From contig NZ_BAMP01000033.1 of NCBI RefSeq assembly GCF_000615975.1, positions 1 through 43,341 of the forward strand: a stretch of 43,341 bases of DNA, in the 5' to 3' direction. Every line of letters begins with the position of its first letter. The stretch's first letter is position 1. The position numbers and the translations under genes are program-made. This document shows, one piece after another, positions 29,849 through 38,200 of the stretch. Origin of the DNA: Nitratireductor aquibiodomus NL21 = JCM 21793 (lineage in GTDB: Bacteria > Pseudomonadota > Alphaproteobacteria > Rhizobiales > Rhizobiaceae). The notes below the pieces were generated by a model that was given only the letters and a program-made list of their open reading frames with translations, did no database searches and was not told the origin of the DNA.

Positions 29849-30940
29849 GTGACTTCTTTGAAAACGGCGGCCGCGAGCCGTGAAGCGCCTGATCACCTCG
29901 GGTTTTCCTTCACCGGACGGGCGCTGGAGTATTTCGGTATCTGGATTGTCAACCTTTTGCTGTCGATCATTACGCTTGGAATCTACACCGCCTGGGCGAA
30001 GGTGCGGCGTCTGCGCTATTTTTACGGAAACACCTGGCTCGACGGCCACAATTTCGAGTATCACGCCCGTCCGGTCAAAATCCTGATCGGGCGCATTATC
30101 GTCGTGGCGCTTCTGGTCGCCTATAATCTCCTGGTCAGCATTTCCCCGATTTTCGGCCTCCTGATCATTCTTTATCTGCTGGCTTTTCCCTGGCTCCTCA
30201 ACAAGTCCATGGCGTTCAACGCGCGGATGACCAGCTATCGCAATGTGCGGCTCAATTTCCGTGGGTCCTATTGGGGCGCGTTTCTGGCATTCGTGATCAT
30301 GCCGATCGTGGCGCTCCTGACGGCGGGCCTGCTCTTCCCTCTCGCTTCCAAGCTGTCCAACGACTATATCGGCCGTCATCTTGGATATGGTTCGGCCCGG
30401 TTTGAAACACGGGCGCCACTCAAGGCTCTCTATGGCAATCTGGGTGCGACGATCCTGTTCGTCATCATGGTCACCCTGGTGTGTGCCGGGATCGGTTTTC
30501 TCGTCGGTTCATCGCTTGTCACCGCTGGAAACATGATGCAGGGCGGTGGTGACGAACTCCTGGATGTGCTGACCTTCGGGCCGGTCACCGGGGCACTCAT
30601 CGGCGGGTATATCGCGCTCGCGCTTGCCTATCTTTTCTATGCCGCAGGTGTGCGCAATATCGCTTATAATCATACCGTTCTGGACGGTCAGCATCACCTG
30701 ACTTCCAGTGTGAACCGTATGCGTTATGTGTGGATTCTGGTTTCAAACCTGTTTGCCACGATCCTGTCCCTCGGGCTTCTGCGGCCCTGGGCCGCGATCC
30801 GCACGTGGCGCTATCTGGTGAGCAGCACGGGTCTTCTGGCCGCGGGACCGCTCGATCATTTCGTCGACGAAGCCGCACCTGAAGGCAATGTGGGCGCGGC
30901 AGAGTTTTTCGATATCGAAGGTATCGATTTCGGGCTTTAG
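29849..30940 (+). CDS. DUF898 (YjgN-type) membrane protein
   Basis: Polytopic inner-membrane protein of the YjgN/DUF898 family, function unknown. The N-terminal signature is FSFTGRALEYFGIWIVNLLL, followed by LGIYTAWAKVRRLRYFYGNT. I count about seven hydrophobic segments across 363 residues, around residues 27-45, 75-95, 97-117, 143-165, 190-215, 235-260 and 293-312. The start codon is GTG at 29849, with GAGGA eight bases upstream. The downstream M48 peptidase gene begins 39 bp later on the same strand, an arrangement I recall from other proteobacteria. This hints at a shared role in membrane protein turnover, which is inference only. Confidence 0.88.
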   Translation: MTSLKTAAASREAPDHLGFSFTGRALEYFGIWIVNLLLSIITLGIYTAWAKVRRLRYFYGNTWLDGHNFEYHARPVKILIGRIIVVALLVAYNLLVSISPIFGLLIILYLLAFPWLLNKSMAFNARMTSYRNVRLNFRGSYWGAFLAFVIMPIVALLTAGLLFPLASKLSNDYIGRHLGYGSARFETRAPLKALYGNLGATILFVIMVTLVCAGIGFLVGSSLVTAGNMMQGGGDELLDVLTFGPVTGALIGGYIALALAYLFYAAGVRNIAYNHTVLDGQHHLTSSVNRMRYVWILVSNLFATILSLGLLRPWAAIRTWRYLVSSTGLLAAGPLDHFVDEAAPEGNVGAAEFFDIEGIDFGL

Positions 30941-30979
30941 CCCGGTGCGCCATGCGGTGGCGCGGGGAACGGTCGGATC

Positions 30980-32020
30980 ATGATTGACGGACGCTATTTT
31001 CCGCCAGGGTCATCACGCGCTGTCGCGGCCAGCCTCGCCGGCGGGCCGGGGCGGCTCGCGCTGAAACGGGAAGACGAGCCGCAGGCGCAGGCGGTGGTTC
31101 TGATGTCGGTCTCCGATCCCCTGGCCGGCGTTCCACGCAAGCTCACATTTGCCGATGGCGGCGTTTTTGAAGCGCCGCTTGAAGCCGATGTGGATGGTTT
31201 CCTGAACATGGGCGGGAGCTTCTTTGCGCGTCTGACAAGGCTCGAGGCCAATCTCGGTCTGGTGGCTGCAGCGGCTGTTGTCACCATCGGCCTCGTATTT
31301 GCGATTTACCGGTTCGGTATTCCGCTTCTGGCATCCGGTGCTGCGGCGATCACGCCACCGCCCATCGTGGCCGCGATGGACCGCGGGACGCTGGAAACGG
31401 TGGACCGGGTGGTCTTCTCTCCATCGGAACTGGACGAGGGACGAAAGCAAGAACTGCAGGCCATGTTCGATGAACTGGCAGGTTTTGCGGACGATGCGGG
31501 GCCGGCGCTGAAACTGCAGCTGCGCCGGGGCGGTGCCATCGGTGCGAACGCGCTGGCGCTGCCTGGCGGAACGATCGTCGTTACCGACGAGCTTGTCGCG
31601 CTTGCGGCATCTGACGACGAGATCGCCGGCGTGATTGCGCATGAGATTGGCCATGTACGCGAACGACACTCGCTGCAGCAAATCTATCGGGTTTTGGGAA
31701 TCGGCTTCATGGTCGGCCTGATTGGCGGTGACGCGAGCCAGTTGGTAGACGATGTGGTGACACAGGCGAGTGCGCTGCAGACACTCGTCTATTCTCGCGA
31801 GTTTGAGACCCATGCCGATCTTTACAGCGTTGCACTCATGGCCCGGGCGGGGCGCGATCCACTCGCGTTCGTGGATCTGCTTGACCGGATCGTGAGGGCG
31901 GCCGGTGGCTCAGATGAAACCGGCTGGCTGGCGACACATCCAGGCACCAAGGACCGGCGTGAGGCCGTCCGCAAGCGCGTTAAGGAACTTGGTGAGGCAG
32001 GGGAAACGGCCAGAAACTGA
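30980..32020 (+). CDS. M48-family membrane metallopeptidase
   Basis: Zinc metallopeptidase of the M48 (Ste24/HtpX/BepA-like) family. The 346-residue protein has an N-terminal soluble part, a predicted membrane segment at about residues 92-115 (VAAAAVVTIGLVFAIYRFG), and the peptidase domain. The active site is HEIGHVRERH with H221, E222 and H225. The third zinc ligand is a glutamate in SREFETHAD (E274 or E276), and GGTIVVTDELV precedes the active site. The C-terminal LATHPGTKDRREAVRK matches M48 proteins of the YcaL/LoiP kind. There is no lipobox. It is probably co-transcribed with the DUF898 gene and is convergent with dinB. Confidence 0.9.
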   Translation: MIDGRYFPPGSSRAVAASLAGGPGRLALKREDEPQAQAVVLMSVSDPLAGVPRKLTFADGGVFEAPLEADVDGFLNMGGSFFARLTRLEANLGLVAAAAVVTIGLVFAIYRFGIPLLASGAAAITPPPIVAAMDRGTLETVDRVVFSPSELDEGRKQELQAMFDELAGFADDAGPALKLQLRRGGAIGANALALPGGTIVVTDELVALAASDDEIAGVIAHEIGHVRERHSLQQIYRVLGIGFMVGLIGGDASQLVDDVVTQASALQTLVYSREFETHADLYSVALMARAGRDPLAFVDLLDRIVRAAGGSDETGWLATHPGTKDRREAVRKRVKELGEAGETARN

Positions 32021-32045
32021 CTGTGCCCGTGCCGCGCCGTCCATC

Positions 32046-33356
32046 TCAGTCGTCACCGTCTCGCTGTGGCGGTCCAGCCTTTCCGTGACCGAACGTGTAG
32101 CCGGTTTCCACCGCCTGTTTGCCGAATTTTTCACGCAGGCTGTCCATGGCGCCTTCGGCAAGTGCACGCTTGTGGGAAAGACGGTCGACCAGATCGGGCG
32201 GGTCGGCCTTGGCCGCATCCGTCAGGTCACTCACACCGATGCCGAGGAGGCGAAAGCGTGTGCCATCGATTTCGCGCTTCAGCAGGTCGAGGCCGGTGTG
32301 GAAGATGCGGTCGGCCAATCGCGTCGGATCGCCCAGCTGCCGGTTGCGCGTACGGATGCGGAAATCGGTGGTTTTGAGCTTGAGGACGATCGTGCGTCCG
32401 GCGATGTCGGCCTTCTTGAGGCGGGCGGATACGCGTTCGGAGAGCGCGCGCAGCACCGGCACCAGGTCTTCGGCGCGGGACAGATCGACATTGAACGTGG
32501 TTTCGGAGGAGACGCTTTTTGCCTCGCTGCGCGGTTTCACGCTGCGCTCGTCCATCCCGCGCGAGAGGTGGTAAAGGCGGTCTCCCATCGTGCCATAGCG
32601 ACGCATCAGATCGTTGCGTTCCATGGTCTGTAGCTGGCCGATCGTGTGCAGCCCGTCTCTGGCGAGCGTAGCGGTAAAGGCTTTGCCCACGCCCCAGATC
32701 AGGGTGACGGGCTGCCGGGAAAGAAAGAAGAATGCTTCCGCTTTACCAATCACCGAAAAGCCTCTCGGCTTGTCGATATCAGAGGCGACCTTGGCCAGGA
32801 ATTTGCAGTAGGAAAGACCAACCGAGACTGTAATGCCGACCTCTTCTTCCACTTGGCGCGCAAAGCGGGCGAGCACCATGGCGGGAGGCGCGCCGTGCAG
32901 TTTTTCCGTGCCGGAAAGATCGAGAAAGGCTTCGTCGATGGACAGCGGCTCGACCATGGGGGTGAGCACTTCCATCATCGAGCGGACCTGTCGTCCCACT
33001 CGGACGTATTTTTCCATATCCGGCTTGATCACCACTGCTTCAGGGCAGGCTTCCAGTGCCTTGAACATGGGCATGGCCGAGCGCACCCCGTTGATGCGGG
33101 CGATATAGCACGCGGTCGAAACCACCCCCCTTTTTCCACCGCCAATGATGACGGGCCTGTCGCGCAGCTCCGGATTGTCACGCTTCTCGACGGCGGCGTA
33201 GAAGGCGTCGCAATCGATATGTGCTAGGAACAGATTCTCCAGTTCCGCATGTGCAAGCATGCGTGGGCTGCCGCACGACCGGCAACGCTTGGACGCAGTC
33301 TGCGCCGGGGTCAGGCAGTCACGGCAAAGGCCGTGCGGGAGGGCGTTGACAGGCAT
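32046..33356 (-). CDS. dinB: DNA polymerase IV with N-terminal zinc-ribbon extension
   Basis: Y-family translesion DNA polymerase. The 436-residue product has the palm motifs [16 protein letters not shown] and [13 protein letters not shown] with the metal-binding Asp and Glu residues, the [11 protein letters not shown] thumb region, and a little-finger domain at about 270-390. Before the polymerase, residues 1-32 carry C11-x2-C14 and C25-x2-C28, a likely zinc ribbon that E. coli DinB lacks but rhizobial relatives share. The C-terminal tail is charged and Gly-rich with no clear beta-clamp motif. The ATG at 33356 has no ribosome site, and an extended -10-like TGATATACC directly precedes it, so a leaderless mRNA or a start further inside is possible. 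A LexA box lies 12 bp upstream. Confidence 0.94.
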   Translation of the reverse strand: MPVNALPHGLCRDCLTPAQTASKRCRSCGSPRMLAHAELENLFLAHIDCDAFYAAVEKRDNPELRDRPVIIGGGKRGVVSTACYIARINGVRSAMPMFKALEACPEAVVIKPDMEKYVRVGRQVRSMMEVLTPMVEPLSIDEAFLDLSGTEKLHGAPPAMVLARFARQVEEEVGITVSVGLSYCKFLAKVASDIDKPRGFSVIGKAEAFFFLSRQPVTLIWGVGKAFTATLARDGLHTIGQLQTMERNDLMRRYGTMGDRLYHLSRGMDERSVKPRSEAKSVSSETTFNVDLSRAEDLVPVLRALSERVSARLKKADIAGRTIVLKLKTTDFRIRTRNRQLGDPTRLADRIFHTGLDLLKREIDGTRFRLLGIGVSDLTDAAKADPPDLVDRLSHKRALAEGAMDSLREKFGKQAVETGYTFGHGKAGPPQRDGDD

Positions 33357-33368
33357 GGTATATCATGT

Positions 33369-33383
33369 GAACATAAAGTGAAC
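33369..33383 (-). promoter_or_regulatory. LexA (SOS) box of the alphaproteobacterial type
   Basis: GAACATAAAGTGAAC is GAAC-N7-GAAC; in the dinB direction it reads GTTC-N7-GTTC, the known LexA-binding consensus of Rhizobiales and other alphaproteobacteria. It sits between the divergent dinB and GNAT genes, 12 bp upstream of the dinB ATG and 56 bp before the GNAT start. DNA-damage induction of dinB is therefore expected. The GNAT gene might also be affected. Confidence 0.9.
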
Positions 33384-33439
33384 ATGCATCTTACTGGAAA
33401 TGGCATCGGGGCACAAGCTGCGGTGTGGAGGAGGCTGAG

Positions 33440-34015
33440 GTGAGCTATCAAGTCGCGCCTCTGTCGCCGGAGTTGTGGCCGGCGTTCGAGGATCTGTTTG
33501 GCAGGCAGGGGGCCTGCTATGGATGCTGGTGCACGCATTTTCGCCTGCCGCCGGCCGTGCGGCGCGAGAACAACCGCGAGCGTAACAAAGACCACATAAA
33601 GGCGCGGATCGAGGCTGGTCCGCCTCCCGGACTTCTTCTGGTTGAGGGCGGTCGCGCCGATGGCTGGATGCAGATCGGCCCGCGCGGCGACGTTCCTGAG
33701 TGGAACAACAGGGGGCGTGTTTCGGCGCCCGTGGAGGATGGCGATGACCGGGATTCGACGGTCTGGGCAATCTCCTGCTTTTTCCTGCGTCCTTCAGCGC
33801 GCCGTAAAGGGCTGTCGCACCACTTGGTGGCCGCCGGGATCGAGTACGCCCGAGTTGAGGGAGCCCGTTTTCTGGAAGCCTGTCCGATAACCCACTCCAG
33901 GGATACGCGCTCCATTGGCCTCTTTGTCGGATCGACGCGGGTTTTTGAGAGGGCGGGATTTGAAGCGGTTCTGGAGCGTAAGGCAGGGCGCCCGCTGATG
34001 CGGTTTATCCTGTGA
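33440..34015 (+). CDS. GNAT-family N-acetyltransferase
   Basis: Acetyl-CoA-dependent acetyltransferase fold, substrate unknown. The 191-residue protein has the central strand AISCFFLRPSARRKGLSHHL, which corresponds to motif A with the pyrophosphate loop RRKGLSHHLV. It is followed by AGIEYARVEGARFLEACPIT and the C-terminal VFERAGFEAVLER. The N-terminal part contains CYGCWCTHFRLP, a Cys-rich segment seen in a subgroup of rhizobial and actinobacterial GNAT proteins. I choose GTG 33440 because GGAGGAGG lies five bases upstream; GTG 33425 is an in-frame alternative. It is divergent from dinB and shares the LexA-box region. Confidence 0.87.
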   Translation: MSYQVAPLSPELWPAFEDLFGRQGACYGCWCTHFRLPPAVRRENNRERNKDHIKARIEAGPPPGLLLVEGGRADGWMQIGPRGDVPEWNNRGRVSAPVEDGDDRDSTVWAISCFFLRPSARRKGLSHHLVAAGIEYARVEGARFLEACPITHSRDTRSIGLFVGSTRVFERAGFEAVLERKAGRPLMRFIL

Positions 34016-34034
34016 CACCGCGTGCCATGCGGTG
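34016..34034. terminator. Weak hairpin between convergent genes
   Basis: CACCGC-GTGCCAT-GCGGTG is a 6-bp stem with a seven-base loop, starting right after the GNAT stop codon. There is no T-run, so any terminator role is uncertain. Confidence 0.3.
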
Positions 34035-34066
34035 CCGCGGTTACACCAGGACGGACACGCGGCGAT

Positions 34067-34720
34067 TTAGAGCTTTAGCGAGCGGGCGATTTTTTCGCCG
34101 GCCTCTTTCCAGTGCTCTACCACCGTTATCCCCTGCGGGATCGGAGGCATGAGCGCGCGGACGGAATTGTCGGCCATGAGGTGAAAAAGATGCGCGTCCA
34201 CGACCGTGTCGCGTACGGAGACGAGGTTGTAATACATGTCATCGACGAAGGCGACGGGGCGCGGATGGTCGCCACGCAGGCGCTTGATCGCGGGGCCCTT
34301 GGCGCGTTCAGTGGTCAACAGCGGATAGCGCATTTCAAACTGGTCGAGCAGGGCGCGGCGTGTCTGCCGATAGCGGTGCGGCATGGCGGTAAGGAGCACC
34401 ACCTGGCTCGCCCTGGACAGGCGTGCAATGGTTTCCGAAGCGTCTTCGGCGAGCTTCTGCCAGTCGTGCTGGACCTCGAAGAACGCATCAACAAGCTGAG
34501 CGACCGTTTCATTGTCCACGCGCTGACCGGATGAAAGGTCGGCTACGTTTCCGTTCAGGCCAAAGCTCTCCAGCTTCAGTTCAAAGCCACGGGTGCGCAG
34601 ATATTCCGGAAACGGCCTGATGAATTCCAGGATCACATCGTCCACATCGAGCACAAGCAGGGGCTGGTTGCTGAGTGAAAGCTCATCAATCTGCCGGGCG
34701 GTTTCCGGGTCAATCGTCAT
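34067..34720 (-). CDS. HAD-like hydrolase, conserved hypothetical
   Basis: A 217-residue protein with the haloacid-dehalogenase fold motifs: motif I LLVLDVDDVILEF (two Asp, residues 25 and 27), motif II VVLLTAMPHRYRQ, and motif III/IV RPVAFVDDMYYNLVSVRD. The cap region between motifs I and II is short and helical. A phosphatase or sugar-phosphatase activity is possible, but no substrate is suggested by the context. It begins 21 bp after the end of the DUF3572 gene on the same strand and probably shares its transcript. Confidence 0.8.
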   Translation of the reverse strand: MTIDPETARQIDELSLSNQPLLVLDVDDVILEFIRPFPEYLRTRGFELKLESFGLNGNVADLSSGQRVDNETVAQLVDAFFEVQHDWQKLAEDASETIARLSRASQVVLLTAMPHRYRQTRRALLDQFEMRYPLLTTERAKGPAIKRLRGDHPRPVAFVDDMYYNLVSVRDTVVDAHLFHLMADNSVRALMPPIPQGITVVEHWKEAGEKIARSLKL

Positions 34721-34741
34721 ATGTCGCTGTCCAAAGTCGTG

Positions 34742-35026
34742 TCAGGGCTGAATGTCGTAGGACGTGTTGCCGTGGGGCAGGGCGGAGGGTGCCTGCGCCA
34801 CAATCCGGGGAGCAATGCCGTTTTCCTCGGAAAAGCGCAACAGGGTCGGTTCATGTGCAAGGATGAATTGCAGAACACCGGTCAGAAATCCTGGTTCAGC
34901 AGCGGCGGCGCGGATCTGGTTTGCCTCGATACCGGTGAGGGAGAGAAACCGCGGCAGGAGCTGGTCGTCTGCGGCTATGAATGCCAGGGCGGAAACGGCT
35001 ATGGCTTCGGCTTCCTCTCGTTGCAT
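34742..35026 (-). CDS. DUF3572 family protein
   Basis: Small (94-residue), acidic, helical cytoplasmic protein of the alphaproteobacterial DUF3572 family, with EAEAIAVSALAFIAADDQLL and TGVLQFILAHEPTLLRFSEE. Function unknown. The ATG at 35026 is preceded by GGAGAGAAGG; an in-frame TTG at 35041 is less likely. It is divergent from divK across 227 bp, an order I believe is conserved in Rhizobiales. Confidence 0.85.
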   Translation of the reverse strand: MQREEAEAIAVSALAFIAADDQLLPRFLSLTGIEANQIRAAAAEPGFLTGVLQFILAHEPTLLRFSEENGIAPRIVAQAPSALPHGNTSYDIQP

Positions 35027-35253
35027 GGTCCTTCTCTCCAATCGATGTCAGGAATGGTCCGCGGCATTTTCCGTGAGACGAATTGCGCGCAAATCCAGGG
35101 CCGCTATGCTGTAAAGCTACGATTCGCGGGCGCCCATTACCGATTCATAAATCAAATCGTGCAAGGGTGGCGTCTGAAATTTCGCTGTCTGACGTGCTCC
35201 CGGCAGGGCCGGGTCAAATGCGAAGGCAGCGGGGTTGAGTGGGACGGGGTGTG

Positions 35254-35625
35254 ATGTCGAAGAAAGTCATGATCGTCGAAGACAACGAGCTCAACATGAA
35301 GCTCTTTCGCGATCTCATCGAGGCGAGCGGTTACGATACGGTGCGCACCCGTGATGGGTTGCATGCGCTGGAGCTCGCGCGTGAGCACCGCCCCGACCTG
35401 ATCCTGATGGACATTCAGTTGCCGGAGGTTTCCGGACTTGAGGTCACGAAATGGCTCAAGCAGGACGATGACCTGCACACCATTCCTGTCATCGCGGTAA
35501 CGGCCTTTGCCATGAAAGGCGATGAGGAGCGCATCCGCCAGGGCGGCTGCGAAGCCTATATCTCCAAGCCGATTTCCGTGCCGAGTTTCATCGAAACGAT
35601 CAAATCCTATCTGGGGGATGCCTGA
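35254..35625 (+). CDS. divK: Single-domain response regulator DivK
   Basis: Stand-alone receiver protein of 123 residues. The phosphoacceptor is Asp53 ([13 protein letters not shown]); acidic residues E9 and D10, T83 and K105 (YISKPIS) complete the active site. In Caulobacter and rhizobia DivK is phosphorylated by PleC/DivJ-type kinases and acts through DivL and CckA on CtrA, controlling the cell cycle and asymmetric division; the D53 position is the same. The ATG at 35254 follows GGGGTGTG; a GTG at 35239 is in frame but adds non-family residues. pleD follows after 42 bp in a likely operon. Confidence 0.95.
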   Translation: MSKKVMIVEDNELNMKLFRDLIEASGYDTVRTRDGLHALELAREHRPDLILMDIQLPEVSGLEVTKWLKQDDDLHTIPVIAVTAFAMKGDEERIRQGGCEAYISKPISVPSFIETIKSYLGDA

Positions 35626-35667
35626 TGCTGCGGACGGCTTCCCGAAGCCCTTCGTGAGGAGCCGGTC

Positions 35668-37032
35668 ATGACCGCGCGCATTCTGGTTGTCGACGACGTC
35701 CCGTCCAATGTGAAGCTTCTCGAAAGCCGGTTGCTGGCGGAGTATTTCGAGGTTGTCTGTGCGCATAGCGGTGCGGAAGCCCTGAAAATCTGTGCCGGCG
35801 GCAAGGTGGATGTCGTTCTGCTGGACGTCATGATGCCCGGGATGGATGGCTTCGAGGTTTGCCGCAGGCTCAAGTCAAATGCCGCCACACAGCATATTCC
35901 CGTTGTGATGGTGACAACGCTGGGCGAAACATCCGACCGCGTGCGGGGGCTGGAAGCGGGTGCCGATGACTTTCTGTCCAAACCCGTCGATGACCTTCAA
36001 TTGGTGACACGGGTGAAAAGCCTCGTGCGGCTGAAAATGCTGACGGATGAACTGCGGCTGCGGACGGAGACAGCGGAGAACGCCGGTTTCGAGCCGGGAC
36101 TGGAGGAGGATCGGCGCGATTTACCCGCCATCCTGCTGATTGACGAGGCTCCCCATTCGTCCGCTGCGATGGCGGCCATGCTGCGGGGGCATTTTTCTCT
36201 TGATGTGGAAGACGATCCGCAGGCCGGTCTCTTTCGCGCCGCCGAAGGTGGTTATGAATGCGTTCTCGTGACCTCCAGCTACGCGACCTATGATCCGCTG
36301 CGGCTCTGCGCCCAGTTACGCGCGCTGGACCGCACCCGGTTTCTGCCGGTGATGCTGGTGGTCGACCAGGACGAGGGGGCGATGGTCGCGCGGGCGCTGG
36401 AACTCGGGGTGAATGATTACATCGTTCGTCCGGTTGACCAGCAGGAGCTTCAGGCTCGCCTGCGCACGCAACTGCGCCGCAAGCGCTACAATGACCGCCT
36501 GCGCTCGAGTGTCAGCCAGAGTTTTCGGATGGCCGTGACAGACCCTCTGACGGGGCTTCACAACCGCCGCTATCTCGACGCGCATCTGCCGAAGCTTCTG
36601 GCGCGGGCCGTTGCGCGTAGGCGCCCCCTGTCGGTGATGATGGCCGACATAGATCTCTTCAAGGCGATCAACGATCGCTGGGGGCACCCGAGCGGCGATG
36701 ATGTGCTGCGCGAATTCGCCGACCGCTTGCGTCAGAACATCCGGGGCATCGATCTGATCTGCCGTTTCGGGGGGGAAGAGTTCGTTGTTGTAATGCCGGA
36801 TACCGAGCGTGACATGGCCGAAATGGTGGCAGAGCGTCTGCGGGTTGCCATAGCGAGCGAGCCCTTCACGGTCGATGGCGGCAAGAACGCGATCGCCGTT
36901 ACAACCAGCGTCGGTGTGGTCGGTTGTGCGGGGGGCAATGGCGACCCCGCCGATCTTCTGAAGCACGCCGATGCCGCGCTCTACGATGCGAAAAGCAAAG
37001 GGCGCAATCGCGTGGTGGCCTCTGCGGCCTGA
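35668..37032 (+). CDS. pleD: Diguanylate cyclase response regulator PleD
   Basis: REC-REC-GGDEF protein that makes cyclic di-GMP when phosphorylated. The first receiver has Asp53 (VVLLDVMMPGMDGFEVCRR). The second receiver (about 150-270) lacks the phosphoacceptor, having VLVTSSYATYDP at that place, and serves as a dimerisation adaptor. The cyclase has GGEEF at residues 368-372 and an intact inhibitory site R359-x-x-D362. Total length of 454 and these positions agree exactly with Caulobacter PleD as I recall it. It should be active and subject to product inhibition. Downstream lies a gene-free region, with no terminator recognised immediately after the stop. Confidence 0.95.
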   Translation: MTARILVVDDVPSNVKLLESRLLAEYFEVVCAHSGAEALKICAGGKVDVVLLDVMMPGMDGFEVCRRLKSNAATQHIPVVMVTTLGETSDRVRGLEAGADDFLSKPVDDLQLVTRVKSLVRLKMLTDELRLRTETAENAGFEPGLEEDRRDLPAILLIDEAPHSSAAMAAMLRGHFSLDVEDDPQAGLFRAAEGGYECVLVTSSYATYDPLRLCAQLRALDRTRFLPVMLVVDQDEGAMVARALELGVNDYIVRPVDQQELQARLRTQLRRKRYNDRLRSSVSQSFRMAVTDPLTGLHNRRYLDAHLPKLLARAVARRRPLSVMMADIDLFKAINDRWGHPSGDDVLREFADRLRQNIRGIDLICRFGGEEFVVVMPDTERDMAEMVAERLRVAIASEPFTVDGGKNAIAVTTSVGVVGCAGGNGDPADLLKHADAALYDAKSKGRNRVVASAA

Positions 37033-37634
37033 GGCCGGGGTATGCCCATATCGTGAATGCGCGCGGCAGACAGGCGCCGTGCCCCGTGTGCCTGGATCAC
37101 ACCACTGCCAGCGCACGGGTAGTCGTGCAGCACGAAAGAGTGATGACCCACTCCACCAATTAGGGGCTGACGAAACGCAAGGCGCACGCCATATTTAACC
37201 CTAACGTCAGGGAGTTGGCGGGAATGGTTAAGTAAGTGTTGATTTTCTGACCGCCCTGCGCAAATCTCTCGACCGACAGGGGCGGGCTTCAGGGCATGGC
37301 GTTTATCGCCGGGCTGCCGCCTCGAGATACCCCATGATGCTCAGGTCCGCCGCATCTCCTGGGTCCGTGGGGTTGGCCGGCCGGCGCTGGTTTATAGTGG
37401 CCTCCTCGTACCGCTGCCAGTTTGCCGACCGGCCCCCGATTTCTTCCCGTCGAACAGGCATTTTCAACCTGCATGGCTGGCCGATCGTTCCGGACGGCCT
37501 TCAAAGCTTATGGGTTCGGAGCATCTTGCAGACAGGTGGATACACCTGGCGTCCGCATAGATGTGGAGAAGCAGACAGATGGAGCGCAATGGCGTTTCCG
37601 TGAAACGGCAAGCTGCCTCAGGAACACAAACAAA
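37033..37634. other. Gene-free region between pleD and the rpmG terminator
   Basis: About 600 bp without a recognisable gene. Short open frames occur on both strands, but none has family-like sequence or a convincing ribosome site. TTAACC (37195-37200) and ATGGTTAA (37224-37231, TTAACCAT on the other strand) resemble CtrA half-sites. I see no tRNA, tmRNA, 6S or SRP RNA signature and no transposase remnant. A small RNA cannot be excluded. Confidence 0.6.
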
Positions 37635-37656
37635 AACGCCGCCCGAGGGCGGCGTT
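37635..37656 (-). terminator. Intrinsic terminator of rpmG
   Basis: A perfect 10-bp stem, AACGCCGCCC / GGGCGGCGTT, lies 25 bp past the rpmG stop. On the minus strand the stem ends in GTT and runs on as TTTGTTTG. This is a classic strong intrinsic terminator. Confidence 0.92.
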
Positions 37657-37681
37657 CCGATAAGGCACGGCGAAACCGTAT

Positions 37682-37849
37682 CTATTTGATCTTGGTTTCC
37701 TTGAACTCCACATGCTTCTTGGCAATGGGGTCGTATTTCCGCTTGGTCATCTTGTCGGTCATCGTGCGGCTGTTCTTCTTCGTGACGTAGAAGAAGCCCG
37801 TGTCCGCCGTCGACTGGAGCTTGATCTTGATGGTCGTGGCCTTCGCCAT
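37682..37849 (-). CDS. rpmG: 50S ribosomal protein L33
   Basis: Ribosomal protein L33, 55 residues: starts [20 protein letters not shown], then [20 protein letters not shown], and ends in KETKIK. It is the form without the CxxC zinc motifs, as is normal in alphaproteobacteria. The ATG at 37849 gives the exact family N-terminus; a longer open frame upstream is spurious. It has its own promoter and terminator and is therefore a single-gene unit. Confidence 0.97.
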   Translation of the reverse strand: MAKATTIKIKLQSTADTGFFYVTKKNSRTMTDKMTKRKYDPIAKKHVEFKETKIK

Positions 37850-37927
37850 GTCTGTCGTCCGTTTCTGGTGGTTTATCGGTCGCGCGAAAGCAGAATCTCT
37901 CCACCAGCGCTTATAGAGTCTGGCGGA

Positions 37928-37955
37928 CACATAAAGGGAACTCGCGGAAAGTCAA
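37928..37955 (-). promoter_or_regulatory. Predicted sigma-70 promoter of rpmG
   Basis: On the minus strand CTTGAC(T) is followed after 16 bp by TATGTG, a good match to the rhizobial CTTGAC / CTATAT consensus. It lies about 80-105 bp upstream of the rpmG start codon. Confidence 0.6.
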
Positions 37956-38128
37956 GCCGGGGTGTGCGAGAGATGGACGCTCGTGCGACGCAACCGGCCT
38001 GTCTTCCCACCTCCGTCACAAATGCCAAAAGCCGAAGAGGCTGAAACCTTGGTCGCTGATCTCAAAGGTTCGTCCGCTACAGGGTTTGATGAGAGATTGG
38101 TTCTGGAATGTTCGGTGTTCCGCGCTGA

Positions 38129-38157
38129 TTGCTGCGGGAATGTTATTTTTGTATAAA
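38129..38157 (+). promoter_or_regulatory. Near-consensus sigma-70 promoter of the giant protein gene
   Basis: TTGCTG (38129-38134) and TATAAA (38152-38157) are separated by exactly 17 bp. Transcription would begin near 38164, giving a leader of about 37 bases. The -10 and the following bases are AT-rich, unlike the rest of this GC-rich chromosome. Confidence 0.65.
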
Positions 38158-38174
38158 TTTATTAAGAAATAGTT

Positions 38175-38194
38175 TTTCCCAAAATTATGGGAAA
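38175..38194 (+). promoter_or_regulatory. Inverted repeat over the ribosome site of the giant protein gene
   Basis: TTTCCCA-AAATTA-TGGGAAA is a 7-bp perfect inverted repeat. Its right arm contains GGGAA, the only plausible Shine-Dalgarno for the ATG at 38201. In the mRNA the stem could hide the ribosome site; on DNA it could be an operator. Both are inference. Confidence 0.5.
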
Positions 38195-38200
38195 TATAAT

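Larger units (their letters stand above)
37850..38200. other. Divergent regulatory region between rpmG and the giant secreted protein
   Basis: 351 bp without a gene. The left part holds the rpmG promoter. The middle (about 37956-38128) has no feature I recognise. The right part holds the promoter and leader hairpin of the giant protein. Composition changes sharply to AT-rich from about 38140 onward. Confidence 0.6.

Noticed and set aside
37033..37681. tmRNA, SRP RNA or tRNA gene in the gap after pleD
   Set aside because: No matching conserved ends, anticodon arm or SRP loop could be found on either strand.
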